Assembly (NCBI RefSeq): GCF_038595065.1
Contig: NZ_CP152003.1
Span: 4,692,001 to 4,756,000, forward strand
Source of the DNA: Sutcliffiella sp. FSL R7-0096
Lineage (GTDB): Bacteria > Bacillota > Bacilli > Bacillales > Bacillaceae_I
Direction of reading: 5' to 3'
Length of the DNA stretch: 64,000 bases
The notes under the pieces were generated by a model. That model was not told the origin of the DNA. It saw only the letters and a list, made by a program, of their open reading frames with translations, and searched no databases. The position numbers and the translations under genes were made by a program. Below, one piece after another: positions 53,932 to 61,572 of the stretch (the stretch's first letter is position 1; each line of letters starts with the position of its first letter).

Positions 53932-55287
53932 TTGAAAAACCATACATCTTTCAGAACTACGGATATACTAAAATTCATCATACCTTCACTTATCGGGATC
54001 GGTTTATTCATGTTCCCAGTTATGTATAAAGACGAATTGACGATTCCAATCGCCATTCTTGCCAAACTTTTGGGCGAATTGCTCGGGAATACCATCCCAG
54101 CCATCATGACCGCGATCATCACCATTACAGCAATCGCTACAGTCGTTACCAAAATTGCCAGGCCATCTTTTACAAAAAAAGCCGGCTTCTTTAATAATCT
54201 GTTGAATGTCTCCATCTTCTGGACAGTCGTGAGGGTGCTGGCAATGTTCCTTGCCATCATGACTCTGTTTGAAATCGGCCCGGAAGCTGTTTGGAGCGAG
54301 GTGACAGGTGCTGTCATTCTTTATGATTTACTGCCTGTATTACTGACTGTCTTCTTTTTTGCAGGTCTATTTTTACCTTTGTTATTGAACTTCGGTCTTC
54401 TGGAGCTTTTTGGAGCGCTACTTACTAAGATTATGCGCCCGCTCTTTAAGTTGCCTGGTCGATCTTCCATCGATGCCCTTGCATCTTGGTTGGGAGATGG
54501 GACAATCGGGGTTCTACTCACAAGTAAGCAGTATGAAGAAGGTTATTACACAAAGCGTGAGGCAGCGGTAATCGCAACCACGTTCTCCATCGTTTCCATC
54601 ACGTTCAGTTTGGTGGTCATCACCCAAGTCGGACTTGGCAGTATGTTCATTCCGTTTTATATCACCATTGGTGTTGCAGGCTTAATAGCCGCGATTATCA
54701 TGCCTCGTATCCCTCCATTATCCAGAAAGCCGGATACCTATTATAACGGGGAGGAACAGGCTGAAAAAGATTTGATCCCAGCAGGCCATTCTCCGTTGAA
54801 ATGGGGCTACAGCCAAGCCGTGGAGCGTGCCGCAAAAAATAAGAGTGCCGGTAAATTTTTCCGAGACGGCGGCCGCAATGTCCTTGATATGTGGATGGGG
54901 GTTGCACCAATCGTAATGACATTCGGTACGATTGCACTTATTTTAGCAGAAAATACGAAATTATTCGTGTACCTCGGAATGCCTTTCATTCCACTGCTGG
55001 AACTATTGCAAATACCTGATGCAGCTGAGGCATCCAAGTCCCTTATCGTCGGATTCGCGGACATGTTCCTGCCAGCGATTTTGGCATCTGAAATTCCTAG
55101 CGAGTTAACCCGCTTCGTCGTTGCGGCAGTTTCTGTCACACAGCTGATCTATCTATCTGAGGTCGGGGGCGTTATCTTAGGTTCTAAAGTACCTGTTTCG
55201 CTTTGGGAAATGTTTGTCATCTATATCCTACGTACGTTGATTACGTTACCTGTCATCGCGTTAATGGCGCATTTATTTTTCTTTTAA
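53932..55287 (+). CDS. YjiH family membrane protein
   Basis: A 451-residue protein with about ten membrane helices and a nucleoside-recognition (Gate) domain, as in YjiH and the spore maturation proteins. Conserved blocks are LLNFGLLELFGALLTKIMRP, GTIGVLLTSKQYEEGYYTKREA and VGFADMFLPAILASEIPSEL. Substrate is unknown. The start is a TTG (MKNHTSFRTT) nine bases after AAGGAG, with no better ATG near. A bidirectional terminator follows. Confidence 0.87.
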   Translation: MKNHTSFRTTDILKFIIPSLIGIGLFMFPVMYKDELTIPIAILAKLLGELLGNTIPAIMTAIITITAIATVVTKIARPSFTKKAGFFNNLLNVSIFWTVVRVLAMFLAIMTLFEIGPEAVWSEVTGAVILYDLLPVLLTVFFFAGLFLPLLLNFGLLELFGALLTKIMRPLFKLPGRSSIDALASWLGDGTIGVLLTSKQYEEGYYTKREAAVIATTFSIVSITFSLVVITQVGLGSMFIPFYITIGVAGLIAAIIMPRIPPLSRKPDTYYNGEEQAEKDLIPAGHSPLKWGYSQAVERAAKNKSAGKFFRDGGRNVLDMWMGVAPIVMTFGTIALILAENTKLFVYLGMPFIPLLELLQIPDAAEASKSLIVGFADMFLPAILASEIPSELTRFVVAAVSVTQLIYLSEVGGVILGSKVPVSLWEMFVIYILRTLITLPVIALMAHLFFF

Positions 55288-55297
55288 TAGAATGCTG

Positions 55298-55346
55298 AAA
55301 AAGCTATCCGGAGGGTTCCTTTCAGAACTCCTGGATAGCTTTTTTA
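55298..55346. terminator. Bidirectional terminator
   Basis: AAAAAGCTATCC and GAG pair with CTC and GGATAGCTTTTTT between the convergent YjiH and ATP-grasp genes. Confidence 0.9.
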
Positions 55347-55354
55347 TCTGCGTT

Positions 55355-56308
55355 TTAAAGGACTTCTGCTCCCTTTAGACTCTCTAACTCTTTTTCAAGT
55401 AATTTTGCAAGCTCTAGCATACCGTACTTGCCGGCTGCTTTCTCAGCGTCTGCATTATAGTTTGTATTTGTGTTGACATCATATGTGTAGATGACGCCAT
55501 TTTCATCGCGGATGAATTCAATGCCCGCTACTTGAATGTTGTTAGCTTGCAGGAAAACCTCGTATTTTTTTATGATCGGGTCGGCAAAGCCTTCCACGAT
55601 ACGGAATTTCGGCTTCTCTTCTACTTCTTCGCCTACCGGGCAGAAAAGATCGCCGATTTGGCAGGCATCCGCCGGGCACAGTTCGAACCCTTCCGATGTA
55701 TCGACTTGGACCGCATAGACAAACTTCCCACCGATAAATTCACAACGGGTGATAAAAGGCTCCGGGGCCTGGATATATTCCTGGATCAGTGTAATGCCAT
55801 CCACCGGTTCTTCAAAATCCGGGCCATAAAGATATTCTTCAAGCGAAGCGGTAGAGTGGAACAATTGTACTCCAAGCCCTTTTCCTGCGCGATTATGCTT
55901 CGTTATAAAAGAAGCTGTTCCGATTCGTTTGGCGGCCTGCAAAATGTTTGATTTCCCTACTGCAGCAATGGTCTTTGGCGTTTTTATCCCGGCCTTCTCG
56001 AGGGCCGTATATTGGTTAACCTTGCTTAGCTCCAACTGCAGGGCGCGGCTGCCGTTCAGTACTTTCCTGTCATGATGCTCCAGCCAAGCAAGTACTGACC
56101 CAGTCAATTCCGGTGCAAAACGATGGTTCCGTGTATGGGAAGAAGCGCTCATTCTATTGTAGAAAACGCCTTCAGGGGGCGCTTCTGTCAAAGGCACCAC
56201 CCCTTCGTCCAGATGCCATTCTTCAAAGGGAAGTCCCAATTCTTCCAGTCTATTTGTAAGATGTGTCGTCCATTCACTATTTTCATGAATAATATAGATT
56301 TTTGCCAC
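55355..56308 (-). CDS. ATP-grasp (RimK-like) ligase
   Basis: A 317-residue ATP-grasp enzyme that should form an amide bond between an acyl phosphate and an amine. It has SKVNQYTALEKAGIKTPKT, TASFITKHNRAGKGLGVQLF (ATP-binding Lys and Gly-rich loop), LIQEYIQAPEPFITRCEFI and the magnesium-binding VAGIEFIRDENG...YDVNTNTNYN. It has a single catalytic domain and no obvious carrier-protein partner. The start is GTG at 56308 (VAKIYIIHEN), eight bases after GGAGG. It is the second gene behind the SAM riboswitch, 38 bases after the monooxygenase gene. The substrates are unknown. Confidence 0.88.
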   Translation of the reverse strand: MAKIYIIHENSEWTTHLTNRLEELGLPFEEWHLDEGVVPLTEAPPEGVFYNRMSASSHTRNHRFAPELTGSVLAWLEHHDRKVLNGSRALQLELSKVNQYTALEKAGIKTPKTIAAVGKSNILQAAKRIGTASFITKHNRAGKGLGVQLFHSTASLEEYLYGPDFEEPVDGITLIQEYIQAPEPFITRCEFIGGKFVYAVQVDTSEGFELCPADACQIGDLFCPVGEEVEEKPKFRIVEGFADPIIKKYEVFLQANNIQVAGIEFIRDENGVIYTYDVNTNTNYNADAEKAAGKYGMLELAKLLEKELESLKGAEVL

Positions 56309-56346
56309 GATGTCTTCCTCCATTTTCTAAAAGTTTTCTGCTGACG

Positions 56347-57399
56347 TTACGCTTTGGCAAGTTCTTCCACTTGAGGGTGGACAAGTGGCATTACCTGTTT
56401 GGCAAAGCGCTCCATCTCCTCTAGTTGTGGGGAGAACTGCAACAACAATAGGTCCACCCCTGCCTCTTCGTATTCTTTTATTCTAGCGGCGATCTGCTCT
56501 GGTGTGCCAACAAGGTTAGGACGCAATCCTCTATTGGATACGGAATAATCCTGGAGCTGCAGTTGCTGTTCTAATTGGGATTTGCTTGTAAAATCCTTAA
56601 ATCCTGCATATGCTTCCGATTCCTTCACATCTGTAATCCGTGCTAGTTCTGCTTGTGCCTCTTCCTCAGTATCCCTGCATATGACATAAGCAGCCATCCC
56701 AAAGGATTGAAACGATTGGTTGGAAGCCTCGGATCTCTTCTCTTTCATTCCAGCAATTTTTGTTGCCACTTCCTCCACGGTTCCGCCATGCATCACATAA
56801 GCATCGCAGTGGGAAGCAATGACCTCTTTGCCTTTTGGACTTTCCCCTCCCGCATAAAGAATCGGGTTGGGACGCTGAACAGGCTTCGGGAAAAGTTTCG
56901 TATCTTTCAGTTGATAATATTTTCCGTCATAACTAAAAGAGTCTTCCGTCCATAATCCTTTGAGTACCTCGATAAACTCCTTTGTGCGATCATAGCGCTC
57001 GTCGTGTTCCGTGAAGATTCCTCCATATTGACGAGCCTCCTCCTCCCACCAAGCAGAAACGACATTCAAAGTAAAACGCCCGTTGCTGATATGATCGATA
57101 TTCGCTGTTGCCTTTGCTGCAATCGCCGGGTTATGGAACCCGGGCCTAATCGCCGTCATAATCTCAATCTTTTCCGTGACAGCAGCAAGGGCAGCCGCCG
57201 TCGACCATGCTTCCAACGTATCTTCTTGCGGTCCTTTAATATCATTTAAAAATAATTCCGCAATCAGTGTTGTATCAAATCCAAGCTGTTCGGCTTGCTG
57301 AATTACTTTTTTCGCATAATCAAATGTCGGAAGCATGTTTTCGTCCTCCACATTACGTAACCATCCGCCGAATACCGGCAACCAAAAACCAAATTTCAT
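56347..57399 (-). CDS. LLM class flavin-dependent monooxygenase
   Basis: A 350-residue luciferase-like monooxygenase. Typical blocks are KFGFWLPVFGGWLRNVED, MTAIRPGFHNPAIAAKATAN, HISNGRFTLNVVSAWWEEEA and NPILYAGGESPKGKE, close to the SsuD/SfnG group that oxidises sulfonates or dimethyl sulfone with FMNH2 and O2. Control by a SAM riboswitch supports a sulfur-related substrate. ATG at 57399 follows GAGGGGG, and upstream in-frame codons to 57456 lie in a repeat. A family A element separates it from its leader. Confidence 0.9.
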   Translation of the reverse strand: MKFGFWLPVFGGWLRNVEDENMLPTFDYAKKVIQQAEQLGFDTTLIAELFLNDIKGPQEDTLEAWSTAAALAAVTEKIEIMTAIRPGFHNPAIAAKATANIDHISNGRFTLNVVSAWWEEEARQYGGIFTEHDERYDRTKEFIEVLKGLWTEDSFSYDGKYYQLKDTKLFPKPVQRPNPILYAGGESPKGKEVIASHCDAYVMHGGTVEEVATKIAGMKEKRSEASNQSFQSFGMAAYVICRDTEEEAQAELARITDVKESEAYAGFKDFTSKSQLEQQLQLQDYSVSNRGLRPNLVGTPEQIAARIKEYEEAGVDLLLLQFSPQLEEMERFAKQVMPLVHPQVEELAKA

Positions 57400-57459
57400 C
57401 TCACGCTTCCCCCTCAATATTTGTTGTAAAGCATTATAGGATATGTCGGCAGCCAACTT

Positions 57460-57592
57460 AGCTGGTGATTATAGCGAAAGGCGAAGACTCCGGCGGGAGA
57501 TTGCGCTTGGGTGGAGACCCCGCAAGTTTGCTGGGGAGACTCCAGCGGCGCCCCCACGGAAAGAGAAGCCTAGCTCGGAAATCAACAACGGT
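57460..57592. repeat. Family A element, copy A11 (inverted orientation)
   Basis: Reads AGCTGGTGATTATAGCG at one end and GAAATCAACAACGG at the other, with GGCGGGAGATTGCGC, GGTGGAGACCCCGC and CCCCCACGGAAAGAGAAGCC inside. It lies between the riboswitch terminator and the monooxygenase gene. Confidence 0.78.
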
Positions 57593-57631
57593 GCATCAAC
57601 AAACAAATCCTTCAAGTGGAAAAAGACAAAC

Positions 57632-57661
57632 AAAAAAACTTCTCCGATAAGAAGAAGTTTG
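57632..57661 (-). terminator. Riboswitch-controlled terminator
   Basis: Minus strand AACTTCT / AGAAGTT hairpin with CTTATCGG in its loop, followed by seven T residues. It lies just past the SAM aptamer. The GATAAG element of the aptamer's P1 can compete for pairing with it. Confidence 0.85.
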
Positions 57662-57790
57662 AGTATGATCCCGTAACATCCACTTATCTCTCAAGAACAT
57701 TTGTCTTGCTGGAATTGGCACCAATACATCATCTGTATGGTTGCCGGGCTTCATAGGGCCAGTCCCTCCACCTCTCTTGATAAGAAAACT
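57662..57790 (-). promoter_or_regulatory. SAM (S-box) riboswitch
   Basis: On the minus strand CTTATC (57783-57788) and GATAAG (57683-57688) close helix P1. Between them are the S-box signatures GAGGTGGAGGGACTGGCCC, GAAGCCCGGCAACC and GGTGCCAATTCCAGC. SAM binding should favour the terminator at 57632-57661 and switch off the monooxygenase/ATP-grasp operon when methionine is plentiful. Confidence 0.93.
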
Positions 57791-57949
57791 TACTATTCAA
57801 TTATTATTAACTAAATTAATCCTATCACGAAACTTGGGAATGGACAAGTCTTTCGTATAACTAAATAAAGTTGGGGTATTGATAGCTTATTTATTGGATG
57901 GTTAATTAATGATTGGATGATTTCGGGTTTTTGCTTGTTTAGTGAGGGG

Positions 57950-58045
57950 ATGAAGACACTTTCATGCTTAATTTCTCCTCGGAATTGTCTTCCTCCACCT
58001 TATGAGGACACTTTCGTGTTTAAAATCACAGAATTGTCTTCATCG
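57950..58045. repeat. Inverted ~50-nt repeats (GAAGACACTTTC type)
   Basis: GAAGACACTTTC at 57952 and GAGGACACTTTC at 58004 alternate with GGAATTGTCTTC at about 57981 and 58030. It shares its motifs with 44123-44222. It is upstream of the riboswitch operon and downstream of the lipoprotein gene. The bases 57791-57949 show no clear feature beyond the operon's presumed promoter. Confidence 0.68.
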
Positions 58046-58064
58046 AATCCAAAAAATTTAACCT

Positions 58065-58092
58065 AAAAAACGCCCTCCAAAATGGAAGGCGC
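58065..58092 (-). terminator. Terminator of the lipoprotein gene
   Basis: CGCCTTCC pairs with GGAGGGCG (one mismatch) around ATTTT and is followed by TTTTTT on the minus strand. Confidence 0.8.
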
Positions 58093-58106
58093 CCCTCTAA
58101 AAACTA

Positions 58107-58607
58107 TTACTGTAAATCTTTTTCAAAATTTGGCGCATGCAAGCCTGCTGATTCAAAAGTCTCTCCAATTTTCTCATGGAAACTTTGCAATGCAGCATCC
58201 ATCTCGTCCATTTCAGACTCTTCTGCCAACGCTGCGGCACGCTCTTCGAAATATACGGCTAACAATTCGATGGACTCTTTCATGTCACCCTGAAGGTTAG
58301 AATTTAAGCTTTCCGCTATCTCTATCCCGCGAAGTTCGTTCGCGATGCGGTTGCTTGCTTTTACCGCTGCTTCATGATCTCCCGTTCCTTCTGATCTTTC
58401 ATAGGATGTTACAACTTCCAGATGCTTGCGGATGGTCTGAATCATTTCCATCTGTATATTCATAAGGACTGTTACCGTTTCCCCATTCTGGTCAGCATCA
58501 GCAGCAACCTTTTCTGACTCGGTAATGTCCACTTTATTTGTTTCCTCTGTGCATGCAGATAAGACAATTATTAAAACAAGTATCATTGAAAAAATCCATT
58601 TTTTCAT
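58107..58607 (-). CDS. Lipoprotein of unknown function
   Basis: A 166-residue exported lipoprotein. The signal peptide MKKWIFSMILVLIIVLSAC has the lipobox LSAC, so Cys19 should be diacylated. The mature part is mostly helical and acidic (SEKVAADADQNGETVTVLMN, FEERAAALAEESEMDEMDAA) and might form a helical bundle. I recognise no family. ATG at 58607 follows AAAGGAG with ideal spacing. The ORF extending to 58739 runs into family B copy B6. Confidence 0.82.
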   Translation of the reverse strand: MKKWIFSMILVLIIVLSACTEETNKVDITESEKVAADADQNGETVTVLMNIQMEMIQTIRKHLEVVTSYERSEGTGDHEAAVKASNRIANELRGIEIAESLNSNLQGDMKESIELLAVYFEERAAALAEESEMDEMDAALQSFHEKIGETFESAGLHAPNFEKDLQ

Positions 58608-58704
58608 ATTCAAATCTCCTTTCATTACGGAAATAGTGTACTCGTTTTCATGACCACTGTATAGAGCTAACTGCGATGTTAGATTCTTCAAAAAATTTTC
58701 CTGA

Positions 58705-58856
58705 AAGGCTGTTTTCTGATACTTGTTGCTTTTTCGCATTTATAAATAAATCGTTATATTCCTAGCTTTTCTGGCTATTCAAAATAGCTTACCTGTAAAA
58801 GGTCCAAATGCCGACTTTTTACTAGCGAATAGTACATTCTTTGAGAAAAGAGCCTC
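58705..58856. repeat. Family B element, copy B6 (diverged)
   Basis: Left end AAGGCTGTTTTCTGATACTTG, right end TTCTTTGAGAAAAGAGCCT, with CCAAATGCCGACTTTTTAC inside. At about 152 bp it lacks part of the middle. It lies between the lipoprotein gene and the maltose operon promoter. Confidence 0.7.
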
Positions 58857-58920
58857 CCGAAATAATTTCATGTCATTTTTATGTTCCTTGTTAATTATTT
58901 ATTAAAATAATATTTTCTTC

Positions 58921-58949
58921 TTGCATTGTCACCCGACATCTCTTACAAT
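58921..58949 (+). promoter_or_regulatory. Sigma-A promoter of the maltose operon
   Basis: TTGCAT, 17-base spacer, TACAAT, with the LacI-type operator starting seven bases downstream. Confidence 0.7.
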
Positions 58950-58956
58950 AGGTAAA

Positions 58957-58970
58957 TGCAAACGGTTGCA
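58957..58970 (+). promoter_or_regulatory. LacI/MalR-type operator
   Basis: TGCAAACGGTTGCA, a palindrome (TGCAA...TTGCA with CG centre) typical of LacI-family maltose regulators and close to but not a full cre site. It overlaps the predicted +1. The regulator gene is not in the window. Confidence 0.7.
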
Positions 58971-59050
58971 CTCCATGTGCACTAATTTATATAAAAATGA
59001 ATTCGTTTTCATCAAAAAATAGAAAAATAGATAGAAAGAAGGCTGTTAAA

Positions 59051-60694
59051 ATGAAAAATTTATTGTCTTTCGATTTTTGGCAGAAATTCGGTAAAGCTTT
59101 ATTGGTAGTGGTTGCAGTAATGCCTGCAGCTGGTATTATGATTTCTCTTGGTAAGTTAGTTGGGATGACTGGTGGAGACATGGCTCTTGTGCAAACGATT
59201 GCAAGAGTGATGGAAGATATCGGTTGGGGGATCATCACCAACCTACACGTATTGTTTGCGGTTGCCATTGGTGGCTCGTGGGCAAAAGAGCGTGCAGGTG
59301 GAGCTTTCGCTGCGTTGATTGCATTTGTTCTTATCAACCGTATCACTGGTGCGATCTTTGGTGTTAACAATGATATGGTAGCGGACCCTGAAGCTACTTT
59401 CACCACACTTTTTGGGCAAGAACTTATTGTCGGTGACTACTTTACCACTGTGTTAGGAGCCCCTGCATTAAATATGGGAGTATTCGTTGGTATCATTGCC
59501 GGTTTCCTTGGTGCTAACCTTTTCAATAAATTTTACAACTATAGTAAATTACCAGACTCTTTATCATTCTTTAACGGTAAACGTTTTGTTCCATTCGTTG
59601 TAATTGGTGGATCTGTCATTGCGGGTGTTGTCCTTAGTGTTGTTTGGCCGTTCATTCAAGGATTGTTAAACGATTTCGGTGTGTGGATCGCTTCTTCTAG
59701 AGACAGCGCGCCAATCGTTGCACCATTTATATTCGGTGCGCTTGAGCGTTTATTATTACCATTCGGATTGCATCATATGTTGACGGTTCCGATGAACTAC
59801 ACGTCACTAGGTGGAACTTATACGATTCTAACTGGTGGTAGCGCAGGTTCTGTTGTAGCAGGACAAGATCCATTATGGTTGGCTTGGATTGCCGATCTAA
59901 ACAACTTCCTTGCGGCTGGTGATACCGAATCTTATGAAGCACTTCTACGCGAAGTGGTACCTGCTCGTTTTAAAGTAGGTCAAATGATTCTTTCTTGTGC
60001 AGCATTAATAGGTATCGCTTATGCGATGTATCGCAATGTGGACAAGGATAAGCGTAAAAAGTACAAGTCTATGTTCTTATCTGCAGGTCTTGCAGTATTC
60101 TTGACTGGTGTAACAGAGCCAATCGAATTTATGTTTATGTTTGCTGCTCCAGTGTTATATGTGATGTATGCGATCATGACAGGACTTGCGTTTGCGATTG
60201 TTGATATCATTGATATTCGTGTCCATGCATTCGGGGTAATTGAGTTGCTGACTCGTACACCAATGATAGTAAAAGCTGGATTATGGTTGGATCTAGTGAA
60301 CTTTGTGGTTGCATGTCTCGTATTCTTCGGATTGAACTTTGCAGTAGCGAACTTCATGATCAAGAAATTCAACTTCCCTACTCCGGGACGTAACGGAAAT
60401 TACATTGAGCAAGAAGAAGGCGCTGGAAACGGTGCAACTGCAAGTGTACAAGCAGATTCCTTGGCACCTGCGATCATTGAAATGCTTGGTGGAGCAGAAA
60501 ATATTGAAGACGTGGATGCATGTATGACTCGCCTTCGTGTTACAGTAAAAGATAGAGAAAAAGTTGCAAATGAAGCTGCTTGGAAAGAAAAAGGCGCGCT
60601 TGGGCTGATTGTGAAAGACCGAGGCGTACAAGCGATCTATGGACCAAAAGCAGATGTAATCAAATCTGATATTCAAGACTTGTTGGGAGCGTAA
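59051..60694 (+). CDS. malT: PTS maltose/glucose-type EIICB permease
   Basis: A 547-residue PTS permease. The EIIC domain (about residues 1-440, around ten helices) has VVAVMPAAGIMISLGKLVG, GLHHMLTVPMNYTSLGG and GVTEPIEFMFMFAAPVLYV. A glycine/alanine linker leads to the EIIB domain with its phosphorylated Cys in VDACMTRLRVTVKDRE. No EIIA domain is present. The next gene, six bases on, encodes a MapP-like phosphatase, as in the Enterococcus malT-mapP pair, so maltose import as maltose-6'-phosphate is the best guess. Glucose or another alpha-glucoside remains possible. I use ATG at 59051. The ATG at 58997 lacks an RBS. Confidence 0.88.
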   Translation: MKNLLSFDFWQKFGKALLVVVAVMPAAGIMISLGKLVGMTGGDMALVQTIARVMEDIGWGIITNLHVLFAVAIGGSWAKERAGGAFAALIAFVLINRITGAIFGVNNDMVADPEATFTTLFGQELIVGDYFTTVLGAPALNMGVFVGIIAGFLGANLFNKFYNYSKLPDSLSFFNGKRFVPFVVIGGSVIAGVVLSVVWPFIQGLLNDFGVWIASSRDSAPIVAPFIFGALERLLLPFGLHHMLTVPMNYTSLGGTYTILTGGSAGSVVAGQDPLWLAWIADLNNFLAAGDTESYEALLREVVPARFKVGQMILSCAALIGIAYAMYRNVDKDKRKKYKSMFLSAGLAVFLTGVTEPIEFMFMFAAPVLYVMYAIMTGLAFAIVDIIDIRVHAFGVIELLTRTPMIVKAGLWLDLVNFVVACLVFFGLNFAVANFMIKKFNFPTPGRNGNYIEQEEGAGNGATASVQADSLAPAIIEMLGGAENIEDVDACMTRLRVTVKDREKVANEAAWKEKGALGLIVKDRGVQAIYGPKADVIKSDIQDLLGA

Positions 60695-60700
60695 TAAACG

Positions 60701-61495
60701 ATGAAACTACTAACCCTTAACTGCCACTCGTGGCAGGAAGAGAACCAAATGGAAAAGATACAGCATATAGCGGGAGCCATCAAGGAACAAGCATACGATG
60801 TCATCGCTCTTCAAGAGGTTAGTCAAAGCATCGATGCCGAAGTTGTCACAAGTAACATTAAAAAAAATAACTTTGGTCTTGTTTTACAGCAAGAACTTGA
60901 GAAGATTGGGGTTTCAGACTACGAGTTAGTCTGGGACTTCGCCCATATGGGATATGACACATACGAGGAAGGCCTTGCCATCTTAACTCGCCATCCTATC
61001 CAAAAGACACACTCCTTCTTTGTATCGAAAAGTACGGACACTGACTTTTGGAAAACACGTAAAATTGTCGGGGTGACCATTGAAGTGCAGGGAGAGGAGC
61101 TATCCTTTTATGCATGTCATTTAGGTTGGTGGAGTGATGAAGAGGAGCCTGCAAAGTATCAGATGGAGCAACTTCTCACAAAGGTTAAGGGAACAGAACC
61201 TTACTTCCTGATGGGTGATTTCAATAATAGCTCACATATTAAAGGAGAAGGTTACGAATATTTGACTTCTACAGTCGGGCTGCACGACACGTATTTACTG
61301 GCTTCTGAAAAGGATTCAGGAGTGACGGTGGAAGGAAAGATTGCCGGTTGGGATGAAAACAAACAGGATTTGCGGATTGATTTGATCCTGTCAAGCTCCC
61401 CTGTTAAAGTCACTTCTTCACATGTTGTTTTCAACGGAAACAACAGAGAGGTTGTATCGGACCATTATGGGGTGGAAGTATCTTTGGAAATATAG
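60701..61495 (+). CDS. mapP: Maltose-6'-phosphate phosphatase (MapP-like EEP family)
   Basis: A 264-residue endonuclease/exonuclease/phosphatase-fold enzyme. Catalytic motifs are LTLNCHSWQEEN (Asn), VIALQEVSQ (metal Glu), FYACHLGWWSD (His), YFLMGDFNNSSH (Asp, Asn) and VVSDHYGVEVSLEI (Asp-His pair). In E. faecalis MapP removes phosphate from maltose-6'-P so that maltose phosphorylase can act. It is six bases downstream of the PTS permease and surely co-transcribed. No maltose phosphorylase gene is in the window. Confidence 0.82.
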   Translation: MKLLTLNCHSWQEENQMEKIQHIAGAIKEQAYDVIALQEVSQSIDAEVVTSNIKKNNFGLVLQQELEKIGVSDYELVWDFAHMGYDTYEEGLAILTRHPIQKTHSFFVSKSTDTDFWKTRKIVGVTIEVQGEELSFYACHLGWWSDEEEPAKYQMEQLLTKVKGTEPYFLMGDFNNSSHIKGEGYEYLTSTVGLHDTYLLASEKDSGVTVEGKIAGWDENKQDLRIDLILSSSPVKVTSSHVVFNGNNREVVSDHYGVEVSLEI

Positions 61496-61526
61496 TCGAC
61501 TTTTGACGTATTTCCTGGGAAAATGT

Positions 61527-61562
61527 AAAAAGGTGAACGGCATTGGCTGTTCACCTTTTTTG
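61527..61562. terminator. Bidirectional terminator
   Basis: AAAAAGGTGAAC pairs perfectly with GTTCACCTTTTT around a 10-nt loop between the convergent mapP and ATPase genes. Confidence 0.92.
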
Positions 61563-61572
61563 TATTCAGGAA

